Origin: Sphingomonas sp. R-74633
GTDB lineage: Bacteria; Pseudomonadota; Alphaproteobacteria; Sphingomonadales; Sphingomonadaceae
DNA: 64,000 nucleotides
NCBI RefSeq assembly: GCF_013416555.1
Contig: NZ_JACCFG010000006.1
Coordinates: 1 to 64,000, forward strand
Reading direction: 5' to 3'
How positions within the stretch are numbered: the stretch's first letter is position 1; every line of letters begins with the position of its first letter. A program made the position numbers and the translations under genes. Positions 19,014 to 27,744 of this stretch are shown piece by piece. The notes below the pieces were generated by a model. The model worked only from the letters and a program-made list of their open reading frames with translations, searched no databases and was not told the DNA's origin.

Positions 19014-20318
19014 TTGCTGGCGTTGATGTGCCATCACGGTGCAACCCGCATCTATGCAAAAAAGCTGGCTCCGAATGACAATTCCAAGAACCAGCTCTAT
19101 CTGGGCGGGGACTTCTCAGCGCTGAATATCATCCCGCACGGCGATATCTATTCAGACTCAGCCGAAGTGGCCGGTGCCGTTCGTGATCGTGCGAAGGCCG
19201 CAGTCGATTTTTATTGGGTCGATGAAGCGGGGCGCCATCGCGCCCCGAACACGGGCCTGATCCTCTATCCAAAATACCCTGAAGTTCGCATGTCCGGTTT
19301 CCTTCTGGGGTGCCCGGCTGCGCCGGGAGAGATCATGAGGGTGCGGGACGAGGGCAGAGTTTTGTTTCTTGGGATGACCCTGCAAGGGGCGGTGCTCGGC
19401 TATGCCGCAGCGGCGAACGATCCCATTGTCGCTGAGTTCAACGCAAGCGAATGGCAAACTATTGGGGTCTTCCAAGAGTTGCCGCTGAGGCTGGAAGCTG
19501 CCAGCAGCCCGAAATCACAGCTTTTGAATGAACTGCGCCGGATCTGTCAGCTTGAGTGGATCGCCTCACAGAAACTGGCGCTGGACGGAACAAAGACCCC
19601 GTATTCGGCGCCTAACGGTGGTGGCTATACGCTCGAGGCAGAACTCGGAATCACCCCGAACGGCTATGCTGAGCCAGACTTCATGGGCTGGGAAGTTAAG
19701 CAATATGGGGTTGGCGATTTTATCAAGTTCAGACCAAAGTCACCTGTGACGCTCATGACGCCGGAGCCAACCGGCGGCATTTATAAAACTGAGGGAGTCG
19801 TCGAATTTCTCCGAAAATTTGGCTATCCCGATCAGAACGGCATGCCCGATCGCTTTAACTTTGGTGGCCGCTATGATTGCCAGACGCAGCACCATCACCG
19901 TACCGGCTTGCGCATGGTTCTGGACGGTTACGATGTAACCACTGGCAAAATCATCGATATGGCTGGTGGAATGGCCCTGATCGACAATCGAGATGAGATC
20001 GCGGCGTCCTGGACTTTCGCCGGTATGATGGCGCACTGGAACCGAAAGCATGCGCAGGCTGCCTATGTTCCCTCTCTCTTCCGGACGCCGCCTGCGCAAT
20101 ACAGCTATGGTCGACAAGTGATGCTCTGCGAGAAAACCGATTTTCTGCGTTTTCTCAGGGCGTTTGCAGCGGGTGTGATTTATTACGATCCGGCTGTGAA
20201 GATCGAGAGAGCGTCATCTGCCAAGCCGCACGTCAAGCGCCGAAGCCAGTTTCGGGTAGCGCATGCTGACTTGGCGAAGCTCTACGACCATCATGAGATC
20301 GTCCAACTGACAACATAG
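19014..20318 (+). CDS. Type II restriction endonuclease, MvaI/BcnI-like catalytic domain
   Basis: The product is about 434 residues. The C-terminal half carries SAPNGGGYTLEAELGITPNG and AEPDFMGWEVKQYG; Asp222, Glu227 and Lys229 reproduce the D-x4-E-x-K spacing recalled for MvaI, a CCWGG cutter related to BcnI (CCSGG). The first ~170 residues (starting GATRIYAKKLAPNDNSKNQLYLGG) form an extra domain absent from MvaI and BcnI, with a faint resemblance to the EcoRII effector-binding domain. The start is uncertain: TTG 19014 and ATG 19026 are in frame, and a CTG at 18993 with an AGGGCGG site 5 bp upstream would add ITSLSQL. It closes the methyltransferase-vsr-nuclease operon. Confidence 0.85.
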   Translation: MLALMCHHGATRIYAKKLAPNDNSKNQLYLGGDFSALNIIPHGDIYSDSAEVAGAVRDRAKAAVDFYWVDEAGRHRAPNTGLILYPKYPEVRMSGFLLGCPAAPGEIMRVRDEGRVLFLGMTLQGAVLGYAAAANDPIVAEFNASEWQTIGVFQELPLRLEAASSPKSQLLNELRRICQLEWIASQKLALDGTKTPYSAPNGGGYTLEAELGITPNGYAEPDFMGWEVKQYGVGDFIKFRPKSPVTLMTPEPTGGIYKTEGVVEFLRKFGYPDQNGMPDRFNFGGRYDCQTQHHHRTGLRMVLDGYDVTTGKIIDMAGGMALIDNRDEIAASWTFAGMMAHWNRKHAQAAYVPSLFRTPPAQYSYGRQVMLCEKTDFLRFLRAFAAGVIYYDPAVKIERASSAKPHVKRRSQFRVAHADLAKLYDHHEIVQLTT

Positions 20319-20409
20319 GACGGCGGCGCATGGTTGTTCCACATTTGTTCTTCCAATGTAGGAAAATCCTCCATAACTGAGTCCGCTCCAAAGCAAGGGA
20401 GCGAGTCGC

Positions 20410-21306
20410 ATGGCGGGCGAATTCGGGCGGCAGCGTTGGTCGGGTGCGGTGCGGGAGGCGTTTCTGCGCGGGGTGGCGGCGCACGGTAGCGTGCGGCGGG
20501 CGTGCCGCGAGACGGGCATGAGTGCCCCAGGCGCCTATTATGTGCGCAAGCGCGATCCGGACTTTGCCAGGCTGTGGGACAAGGCAGTGGCGCGGGCCGG
20601 GGAGGCTCGGGCGGCGGAACTCGCGGCCGCTGGCGAGAAGGCGCAGCGGCGCGACGGGATGTTCGGCAAGTATCGCAAGCGGCATGACGGCTGGACCGAG
20701 ATACGCACGCGGATCTTCCTGCGGGCGCTCTCCGAGACCGGCTGCGTGCGCGATGCCTGCAAGCGGGCGCGGATCTCCAATGTCTCGGCCTATCGGATGC
20801 GCCAGCGCGATCCCAAGTTCGCCGAGGCCTGGGAGAAGGCGCTCGACCGGGCGATCCCCACGCTCGAACAGGCCGCCTGGGAGCGCGCGGTCGAGGGGTG
20901 GGACGAAGTCGTGTGGAAGGACGGAGTCGAGGTGTCGCGCAAGCGGCGCTTCTCGGACGGGCTGCTCAAGTTCCTGCTCGAGCGGCTGGCGAGCGGGGCG
21001 GCGGTGCGGCCGCGGCATGGGGCGAGCAAGAAGGAGCTGGTCGCCTTTGCCGAGGAAGCGGCCAAGGCGGCGGGCGGGTTCTTCGGCTCGCGGGCCGAGC
21101 CCGAGGATACCGATGCGGTGATCCTCAGGAAGCTCGACATGATCGACAAGGCGCGGGCGCGCGAGGCGGCGGACGCGGCCGAGGCGGCGGCGCGGGAAGC
21201 TGCGGCGCTGGCGGAGGAGGATGCCGAGGGCGACGGCGATTGGGACTGGGAGGAGTTGCCGCCGCGACGGCCGGCGGTGATGCCGCGGATTACGGGGTGT
21301 CCGTGA
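20410..21306 (+). CDS. Protein with two HTH-like repeats, terminase-small-subunit-like
   Basis: The 298-residue protein contains two tandem copies of a helix-turn-helix-like unit: FLRGVAAHGSVRRACRETGM...RDPDFARLWDKA (about residues 18-60) and FLRALSETGCVRDACKRARI...RDPKFAEAWEKA (about residues 99-145). Such units occur in phage terminase small subunits and related sphingomonad proteins. The C-terminal third is Ala/Glu-rich and probably coiled coil (AREAADAAEAAAREAAALAE). GC content is host-like, unlike the R-M island just upstream. No other phage gene is nearby, so the function is unknown. Confidence 0.65.
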   Translation: MAGEFGRQRWSGAVREAFLRGVAAHGSVRRACRETGMSAPGAYYVRKRDPDFARLWDKAVARAGEARAAELAAAGEKAQRRDGMFGKYRKRHDGWTEIRTRIFLRALSETGCVRDACKRARISNVSAYRMRQRDPKFAEAWEKALDRAIPTLEQAAWERAVEGWDEVVWKDGVEVSRKRRFSDGLLKFLLERLASGAAVRPRHGASKKELVAFAEEAAKAAGGFFGSRAEPEDTDAVILRKLDMIDKARAREAADAAEAAAREAAALAEEDAEGDGDWDWEELPPRRPAVMPRITGCP

Positions 21307-21333
21307 TTGGGGTTTCTCCCCGAGGCTTTTCCG

Positions 21334-21411
21334 TTCCCCGGCGAAGGCCGGGGCCCAGGGTCACGGGCGACGCGGCAGAGAAACCTTGGGCCCCGGCTTT
21401 CGCCGGGGAGC
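21334..21411. repeat. Dispersed palindromic repeat, type A, copy 2
   Basis: TTCCCCGGCGAAGGCCGGGG (21334-21353) and the complementary CCCCGGCTTTCGCCGGGG (21391-21408) form an inverted repeat, flanked by CCCAGGGT and ACCTTGGG. It matches the element at 3515-3613 but has a shorter spacer. It sits between convergent genes. Confidence 0.85.
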
Positions 21412-21450
21412 AGCTGGAGGGGAGCCGGGGGGCAGTTGGGAGAAAGGAAC

Positions 21451-21496
21451 GCCGGCACGGCGGCCACCCGGTCGCGCGGGGGGCCGCCGTGCCGGT
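21451..21496 (-). terminator. GC-rich hairpin, probable terminator of TonB receptor
   Basis: GCCGGCACGGCGGCC (21451-21465) pairs with GGCCGCCGTGCCGG (21482-21495). On the minus strand it lies just after the receptor stop codon and is followed by GTTCCTTTCTCCC, which is only moderately T-rich. It may act in both directions between convergent genes. Confidence 0.6.
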
Positions 21497-21504
21497 GCCG
21501 CGCG

Positions 21505-24147
21505 TCAGTTGGTCAGCACGATATCGAGGAAGAACTTGCGGTTGACGCTCAGCGTGTAGCGCTCCGAATAATAGCCGTGCATCATGCTCTTGTTGGCGCC
21601 GAGGATGTTGTCGGCCTCGAGCTTGACGGTGAGGTTGGGCCGGAGCGCCCAGCGCAGCGCGGCGTTCATCTGGCCGCGGGCGCGCAGCACATAGTCCTGA
21701 TAGGGCTGGGCGTTGACGGTGTTGAGGTTGCGGTCCGCCCATTGATAGGCGACGCGGAACTCGCCGCCCTTGGGCAGCGCGTAGAACAGGCTGGCATTGG
21801 CGAGCCAGTTGGGCTGGTAGAGGACATTGTCGCGCGACGTGACCTTGCCGCCGACGATGAAGTCCATCTTCGCCCAGATCCGGCTGGCGTTGAGCGAGAC
21901 GCCGAGATTGTGGCCGATGCCGCTCGCGAAGACATGGTTGTCGACAAAGGTAGCCTCGATGCCCTTGAGCTCGGAATGCGAGGCGTTGAGTGGCTGGGTG
22001 ACGGTGTAGGTGGTGCCGTCGATCACCTGCTGCGAGGCGAGCGAGAAGATGTCGTTCTTGATGCGCTTGTAGAAGCCGGCGAGCGAGATCAGGCCGTCAT
22101 GGCCGTTGAAATAGCGGTCGATCGCCACGTCGGCATTGGTCGATTCGCGGGGCTTGAGGTCGGGGTTGCCGCGGCTGATCGTCAGGTTCTGGTTGTCGCG
22201 GACCTCGGCGGTGGCGATGTCGCTGAACGCCGGGCGGCCGAGCGTCTGGCTGAACGCGGCGCGCAGGCGCCAGGCGTCGTTGCCGAGCGACTGGGTCAGC
22301 GTGACATAGGGCAGCAGGTGCGCATAGCCGCCATTGTAGCGGGTGAAGGCGCCGGCATAGGTGCCGTTGACCTGGCGCGGGACGTCGGCATGGAAGCGGA
22401 CATCGTCGTAGCGCAGGCCGGCGATGCCGCGGAAGCCGCCGCTGGCGAACATCGCCGCGCCATAGCCGGCGAGGACGGTCTCGTCATAGGTATAGTCGCT
22501 GGCGTTCGAGCTGTTCGCGCTCGAGGCGATGTTGACCGCCAGGGTCTTCTTCGTCGTCTCGGCGAAACGGTCATAGTTGAGGAAGATCGTAGGGTAGGGC
22601 CAGGCGAGCGTGTCCTGATTGACCACGGTGCCGATGTCGCCGAGCGCGGCGCCATTGGCGGTGTAGGTGGTCTGGTCCTGGTCGCGCGTGGCGTTGACGT
22701 TGCGCGCGTCGAAGCCGGCGGCGAAGCCGAGGCCCTGGCTGTCGCCGCTGTAATTATGCTTGAGGTCGATGCGGCCCTCGACATTCTCGAAGACGGAATC
22801 GCTGAACAGGTCGGAGGCGGAGAACAGCTTGTACTTGCTGGTGTCGACCAGCTCGGCGGTGTTGGAGAAGGTATAGGCCGGGGTCTGGTCGCTCATGTCC
22901 CAGGTGACGAAGGAATTGGTCGGCGCGGCGGAATAGGCGACGCCGAGGTCGATGTCGTGGAAGTGGCTGAGGCCGTAGCCGCCGCGCAGCTCGAGCGAAG
23001 TGTTGCTGCCCCAGTCCTTGACCGCCTTGAAGATCGCGCCGCGCGATTCGGTGGTGAACTTGTCATAGTCATAGGCCGGGCGGAAACGGCCGATCTTGAG
23101 CGTGGCGACGTGCGGGCCGGCATAGGCGACGCCGGTGAAGGTCTCGGCGTAGAAGTCGCTCAGCGTCTGGTATTCGACCTGCTTGTAATCATAGCCGGAG
23201 AGCGAGAGCTTCACCGTGTCGCTCGCGCGATATTCGAGGCCGACATAGCCGCCGAACAGCCGGCGGGTCTTGGCATAGTCCATCGGGCGCATGAGGGTCG
23301 GCATCGGGTCGTTGCCGTTCCAGTCGGACAGGTCGGCCTTCGCGGTGGTGCCGGCGGCGGTGTAATAGGTGCGGCCATTGGCGTTGGGCTTGGACGCCTG
23401 CCAGCTCTCCTGGTTGTAGACGCCCGAGACGACGAGGCCGAACTGGTCCTGCGCGCCGAAGCGGTGGACGTAGAGGCCCTTGATCCCGCCGCCGAAGCGC
23501 GTGTCGAGATTGCCGCCCTTCGCGTTGAAGCCGGGGAACTGGCTGGTGTTGGGCTGGTAGGAGCCGCTGGCGTCGATCAGCCAGTGGTTGCGCCCGTCGA
23601 GCGCGCTGTAGGGCACGATGTTGGTCACGCCGCCGATCGCGCCGGCGTCGATATCGGGGGTGAAGCTCTTGGCGACCTGCGTCATCTGCGCGACCTGGGT
23701 GGGGATCAGCGCGAGGTCGACGCGGCGGGTGCCGTCGCCATTGTTCGCGGCGGAGTACATCGCCAGTCCGTCGAACGAGACGAAGTTGAGATCGGGCGAG
23801 ATGCCGCGCACCGACACGTATTTGGCAGACTGCTCGCCATAGAGCGTCTCCATCGTGTTGATGCCGGGCAGGCGGATCAGCGCGTCGGCGACGGTCTCGT
23901 CGGCAAGGTCGCCGGTATCGTCCTGCGAGACCGAGTCGACGACGCCGAGCGCCGAGCGCTTGGCCGCGATGGTGCGCTGGTTACGGCCCGCGCTGCCGGT
24001 GACGACGATCGTGGAATCGGTGTCGTCGCGCGCGCCCGCGGCGTCCTGCGCGGCAGGTGCGGCCTGACCATAAGCGGTGCCGGCGAGCAGCGTGGCGGCA
24101 ATGGAGGCGGACGCGAGCAAAAGCCCGCGGCGGTGGTCGGCGCGCAT
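21505..24147 (-). CDS. TonB-dependent receptor
   Basis: The 880-residue outer-membrane protein has a signal peptide ending in AYGQAAP, a TonB-box-like STIVVTGSAG, a plug domain with ADALIRLPGINTMETLYGEQ, VSVRGISPDLNFVSFDGLAM and IDAGAIGGVTNI, and a barrel with the C-terminal receptor signature (SQTLGRPAFSDIATAEVRDN, RGNPDLKPRESTNADVAIDR). It ends ...FLDIVLTN. The plug style resembles the CirA/TIGR01782 class common in sphingomonads and caulobacters, often linked to glycan or peptide uptake. It faces away from a secreted carbohydrate esterase at 25.8 kb, but a shared substrate is only a guess. Confidence 0.92.
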   Translation of the reverse strand: MRADHRRGLLLASASIAATLLAGTAYGQAAPAAQDAAGARDDTDSTIVVTGSAGRNQRTIAAKRSALGVVDSVSQDDTGDLADETVADALIRLPGINTMETLYGEQSAKYVSVRGISPDLNFVSFDGLAMYSAANNGDGTRRVDLALIPTQVAQMTQVAKSFTPDIDAGAIGGVTNIVPYSALDGRNHWLIDASGSYQPNTSQFPGFNAKGGNLDTRFGGGIKGLYVHRFGAQDQFGLVVSGVYNQESWQASKPNANGRTYYTAAGTTAKADLSDWNGNDPMPTLMRPMDYAKTRRLFGGYVGLEYRASDTVKLSLSGYDYKQVEYQTLSDFYAETFTGVAYAGPHVATLKIGRFRPAYDYDKFTTESRGAIFKAVKDWGSNTSLELRGGYGLSHFHDIDLGVAYSAAPTNSFVTWDMSDQTPAYTFSNTAELVDTSKYKLFSASDLFSDSVFENVEGRIDLKHNYSGDSQGLGFAAGFDARNVNATRDQDQTTYTANGAALGDIGTVVNQDTLAWPYPTIFLNYDRFAETTKKTLAVNIASSANSSNASDYTYDETVLAGYGAAMFASGGFRGIAGLRYDDVRFHADVPRQVNGTYAGAFTRYNGGYAHLLPYVTLTQSLGNDAWRLRAAFSQTLGRPAFSDIATAEVRDNQNLTISRGNPDLKPRESTNADVAIDRYFNGHDGLISLAGFYKRIKNDIFSLASQQVIDGTTYTVTQPLNASHSELKGIEATFVDNHVFASGIGHNLGVSLNASRIWAKMDFIVGGKVTSRDNVLYQPNWLANASLFYALPKGGEFRVAYQWADRNLNTVNAQPYQDYVLRARGQMNAALRWALRPNLTVKLEADNILGANKSMMHGYYSERYTLSVNRKFFLDIVLTN

Positions 24148-24407
24148 GATTTCTTCCCCTTTTCACGAAGCGACGCGTTGGCCGCCGCTGCGTAGAGCCA
24201 TGGGGAGCCCTGATTCCGCCATTCCGGTTTGAATTAGATGCGCGCGGCGCGGCGCACCCAGGCAGTGCTGCGTCGTTTCATGTAAATGTCACAAAGATCG
24301 CGCGGGAAAATGGTAACAAGGAATTTCGCCAAGTTAAGATATGGACTGACTGAAATAGAGATATAGATTTCACTCCTCTGTTCGCGCTTGTCGGAAGGGA
24401 TGAGATC

Positions 24408-25550
24408 ATGGCGGTTTGTACGAACATTCAGCAGCAAGTATATTGCCTGGCCATAAAAATCTGTGCGGCGGCAACGCAGACGGGCGATTCGGCCGCGTTG
24501 ACGACCTATCTTCAAACCGAATTGGATGCTTTGGTCGGCGACGCCGACTTCAACAATGGCGATGACTGGCAGATCGTCTGGGGCCCGGCGGTGTGGCAGG
24601 CGCCATTCAGCGACTATTCCGACCAGGCGGCGGCGGTCTGCTACAACAGCACGCAGAATTTCTATGTCGTGCCGATCTCGGCAACCAACCCGAACTCGCC
24701 GTACAATGTGTTCTTCGAGGACCTTGGCGCAGTGCCCTTCTACATGGTGGCGGGGCCGGGCACGGGCAAAGTCTCCGTCGGCAACTCGGCGGGGCTGCAG
24801 GCGCTGCTGAGCCTCGAGGCGGGCGGCGCAGGCCTTGCCGATTTCCTGAAGGGCGTGGCGAGCAGCGCGGATGATCTGGTGTTCTGCGGGCACAGCCTGG
24901 GCGGCGGGCTGACCCCGCTGCTCGCCTATGCGCTCTATCCCGGCGGCACCACGGGCAGCGGCTGGGGCAATGTCTACACCTTTCCGACGGCGGGGCCGAC
25001 GACGGGGGACTCGGTGTTCGCGGCTGCGTTCAACGCTGCTTATCCGGTGGTCGACGCCGGCGGCGGCTATCAGATGTGGAACGCCAACCAGTATAATGCG
25101 CACGACCTCGTGCCCAATGCCTGGGCGCCGGGAAGCACCGGGCCGGGGCTGGCGCAGGTGACCACCGGCATCGTCCCGTGGACGACGGCGATGTATTATA
25201 CCGGCGTCAAGATGAGCGGGGAGATCGCCGCGCTGCGCACGATCGCCGAGAATTTCGCGGGCGGGTCAGCCAATCCCTATGTCGCCACCAACAACAATGC
25301 GCTGTTCACGGGCGCGCGCGAATATGGCGAGATCAGCGACAGCACGACGCTGGCCAAGGAGATCCTGTACCAGCACACCACCGCCTATAACGTCGAATTC
25401 GGCGTGACCACGTTGTTCGACGCGGCCGAGGTGCAGGCGACGATCCAGCCGCCCTTGCTCCCGCTGGTGCTGGCGATCGGCGGGATCGGCGACGCAGTGG
25501 CGGCGGCCGATGCGGCCGCGGCGGCGCAGGCCGAGCCGGCGACGGGGTAA
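24408..25550 (+). CDS. Class-3 lipase-like alpha/beta hydrolase
   Basis: The 380-residue protein carries the fungal-type (class 3) lipase nucleophile elbow LVFCGHSLGGGLTPLLAY (Ser163). A plausible acid is Asp233 in NAHDLVPNAW and a plausible base is His323 in YQHTTAYN. The central NVYTFPTAGPTTGDSVFAAA matches the segment after the nucleophile in this family. There is no signal peptide (MAVCTNIQQQVYCLAIKICA), so it is cytosolic or exported by another route; the Ala/Pro-rich C-terminus is unusual. A GAAGGGATGAG ribosome binding site supports the start. The upstream 24250-24400 region is AT-rich and probably holds its promoter. Confidence 0.8.
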   Translation: MAVCTNIQQQVYCLAIKICAAATQTGDSAALTTYLQTELDALVGDADFNNGDDWQIVWGPAVWQAPFSDYSDQAAAVCYNSTQNFYVVPISATNPNSPYNVFFEDLGAVPFYMVAGPGTGKVSVGNSAGLQALLSLEAGGAGLADFLKGVASSADDLVFCGHSLGGGLTPLLAYALYPGGTTGSGWGNVYTFPTAGPTTGDSVFAAAFNAAYPVVDAGGGYQMWNANQYNAHDLVPNAWAPGSTGPGLAQVTTGIVPWTTAMYYTGVKMSGEIAALRTIAENFAGGSANPYVATNNNALFTGAREYGEISDSTTLAKEILYQHTTAYNVEFGVTTLFDAAEVQATIQPPLLPLVLAIGGIGDAVAAADAAAAAQAEPATG

Positions 25551-25642
25551 TCGCGCGCGCTGGGCGAATCGGCACGCCGATCCGATCCGGTGCTACCGGT
25601 GGCATGGCAGTTTCCGGCGCAGTATGCCGCACCGGGGCGGCC

Positions 25643-25679
25643 ATGCCGCCGCGAGCGCTGATTTTGGCGGCGTGTTTTC
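25643..25679 (+). terminator. Probable terminator after lipase gene
   Basis: TGCCGCC pairs with GGCGGCG around a 15-nt loop and is followed by TGTTTTC. It is about 95 bp beyond the lipase stop codon. The stem is short, so this is a tentative call. Confidence 0.4.
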
Positions 25680-25795
25680 ATGGGCTTAGGGTAAGACGGC
25701 GCCGCGCAACTGTGTCTTGACTGTGTCTGACACCGGTATCAAGATGCTCCCGGAAAATGGACCAGGACCACCTGGCCATAAGGGGAGAGGCGATC

Positions 25796-27517
25796 ATGAA
25801 GAAATTGTGCGCCACAGGTGCGGGCGTCGCACTGATATTGGCTTTGTCGGCATGTGACGGCGGCGGCAGCGGCTCGGTTTCGACACCGGCGCCCACCGCT
25901 ACGCCGACGCCTTCGCCGGGTGCCGCGGTTTCGGGCACGCTGCCCGCCAATGGCGAGACGGCGGCGTACAAGGACACGTTGCTCAAGCTGACCTTCGCAA
26001 GCGCGCCGGTGGCGACGGGCAACGGCAAGATCCGCGTCTACAAGGCCGACGGTACGCTGGTCGACACGATCGACACCTCGTCGGACGTGGTGGCCGCGGG
26101 GCTCGAGACGCAGGTCGCGCTGGGCAATGGCAACACCGAGATCGACAAGATCGGCAACAATGTGCCGAGCCTGACCCAGTATCGCTTTACCTATTATCGC
26201 CCGGTCCGGATCGCGGGCAACACGGTGTCGATCAAGCTGCACGACAATGTGCTGGCCTATGACACCTCCTATTATGTCACGGTCGACAAGAGCACGTTCA
26301 ACGGCGGCTTCAACGGGGCGAGCACCTTCCAGGGCATCTCCGGCGCGACGGCGTGGACCTTCAAGACCAAATCGGCGCCGACCTCGACCACCGCAGTGAC
26401 GGTGGACGACGATGGCGCGGCGGACTTCCGCTCGGTGCAGGGCGCGCTCAACTACATGATGACGGTGGGCTGCTCGTCGTGCGGCACGGCGGCAAATGCG
26501 GCCGCCAAGACGATCACGATCAAGAACGGCATTTATGACGAGCAGCTGTTCCTGCGCAACGTCAACAACCTGACGATCACCGGCGAGAGCCGCGCGAACA
26601 CGGTGGTGCAGGCGAGCAACTGGGATGCGTTCAACCCGGGCACGGGCGGCAGCCGCGCGACGCCAAACACGACCTTCGCCAATATCGGCGGCGCGTCGGC
26701 GCTGGGCAATCGCCTGTCGCTGGGCGGCGGGCGTGCGGTGATGCTGATCGAGGGCGGCGACCTGATCAAGATGACCAACTTCACGATGCAGAACACGCAT
26801 GTGAAGGACGCCACGCAGAACAGCCAGGCCGAGGTGATCTATTATAACGCCGCGACGATCAACGGATCGCGCTTCATCGGCACCGACATGAACTTCATCA
26901 GCACGCAGGATACGCTGCAGATGAAGGGCTGGGTGTGGATCTACAACAGCCTGGTCGCGGGCGATGTCGACTTCATCTGGGGCTATCCCTACGCGATGGT
27001 GCTCGAGAATTCGGAGCTGCGGACGGTGTTCGATCCGACGGCGCCGACGTCGGGCGGGTACATCTTCCAGGCGCGCTCGGCCAAGGGCTATCCGGGCTTC
27101 GTCGTGCTCGGCGGGTCGCTGACCTCCGAGAGCACGGTGCCGAGCGGATCGACCTATCTGGCGCGCTCGGGCGGCAACACCCAGGCGGCGGGCTTCTGCC
27201 AGACGATGCTGGTGCTCGGCGGCGGGTCGGCGGCGAACGGCACGCAATATTGCGACAATGCCGCGTTCATCGGCGTGAAGATGGGGACGCATGTCGCCGC
27301 CGCGGGCTGGTGGATCAACCCGATCCCGAACCTGTTGCCGAGCGCGACCGAGGGCTGGCGCGAGAGCGGTTCGCTCAACGCGGCGGGCACGGCGCTGTCG
27401 ATGACCGGACGCAACACCACCTATGGCAGCAGCACCGCCGACCTGTCGGCGATCAACACCCGCGCCAAGGCCTTTGCGCAGTGGAACGGCACGGTCGGCT
27501 GGAACCCGGCGCCATAA
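25796..27517 (+). CDS. Lipoprotein pectinesterase (CE8) with N-terminal Ig-like domain
   Basis: The 573-residue protein starts with a lipoprotein signal (MKKLCATGAGVALILALSAC, lipobox LSAC), a Thr/Pro linker, a Big_5/SbsA-like Ig domain (about residues 45-195) and a right-handed beta-helix pectin methylesterase domain. The catalytic motifs are FISTQDTLQMKG (QDTL) and GDVDFIWGYPYAMVLENSEL, with the second active Asp in GDVDFIWG. It removes methyl esters from homogalacturonan and is predicted to be anchored to a membrane. The ATG at 25796 is chosen because it begins the signal peptide. Only the acetyl/methyl-processing step is present here; no pectate lyase is visible. Confidence 0.9.
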   Translation: MKKLCATGAGVALILALSACDGGGSGSVSTPAPTATPTPSPGAAVSGTLPANGETAAYKDTLLKLTFASAPVATGNGKIRVYKADGTLVDTIDTSSDVVAAGLETQVALGNGNTEIDKIGNNVPSLTQYRFTYYRPVRIAGNTVSIKLHDNVLAYDTSYYVTVDKSTFNGGFNGASTFQGISGATAWTFKTKSAPTSTTAVTVDDDGAADFRSVQGALNYMMTVGCSSCGTAANAAAKTITIKNGIYDEQLFLRNVNNLTITGESRANTVVQASNWDAFNPGTGGSRATPNTTFANIGGASALGNRLSLGGGRAVMLIEGGDLIKMTNFTMQNTHVKDATQNSQAEVIYYNAATINGSRFIGTDMNFISTQDTLQMKGWVWIYNSLVAGDVDFIWGYPYAMVLENSELRTVFDPTAPTSGGYIFQARSAKGYPGFVVLGGSLTSESTVPSGSTYLARSGGNTQAAGFCQTMLVLGGGSAANGTQYCDNAAFIGVKMGTHVAAAGWWINPIPNLLPSATEGWRESGSLNAAGTALSMTGRNTTYGSSTADLSAINTRAKAFAQWNGTVGWNPAP

Positions 27518-27534
27518 GCTGAGGAAGTCGGATA

Positions 27535-27560
27535 GGGCGCGGGCGGGAAAGCCCGCGCCC
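27535..27560 (+). terminator. GC-rich hairpin after pectinesterase gene
   Basis: GGGCGCGGGC and GCCCGCGCCC form a perfect 10-bp stem around GGGAAA, 17 bp after the pectinesterase stop. There is no T-tract. The rest of the gap to 27744 holds a second small stem (TGACCCCG/CGGGGTCA, 27598-27622) and no gene. Confidence 0.5.
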
Positions 27561-27744
27561 ACCGATGGTGACCGTCGGAGGGAGCCGACGATCTGCCTGA
27601 CCCCGCATTGGGACCGGGGTCATGCCTCTTGGGACGACGTCATGCCGTCCGTTCTTCCCGCCCCTAAGGGGCGGGCGGGCGACGGCTCAAGCGGCGGGGT
27701 GCCCATTTTGACGAACCCGCGCGGCGGCCTGTCGCCGGATTGGG

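Noticed and set aside
21307..24195. 962-codon plus-strand frame antisense to the second TonB receptor
   Set aside because: Shadow of the receptor; starts within a palindromic repeat and lacks any motif.
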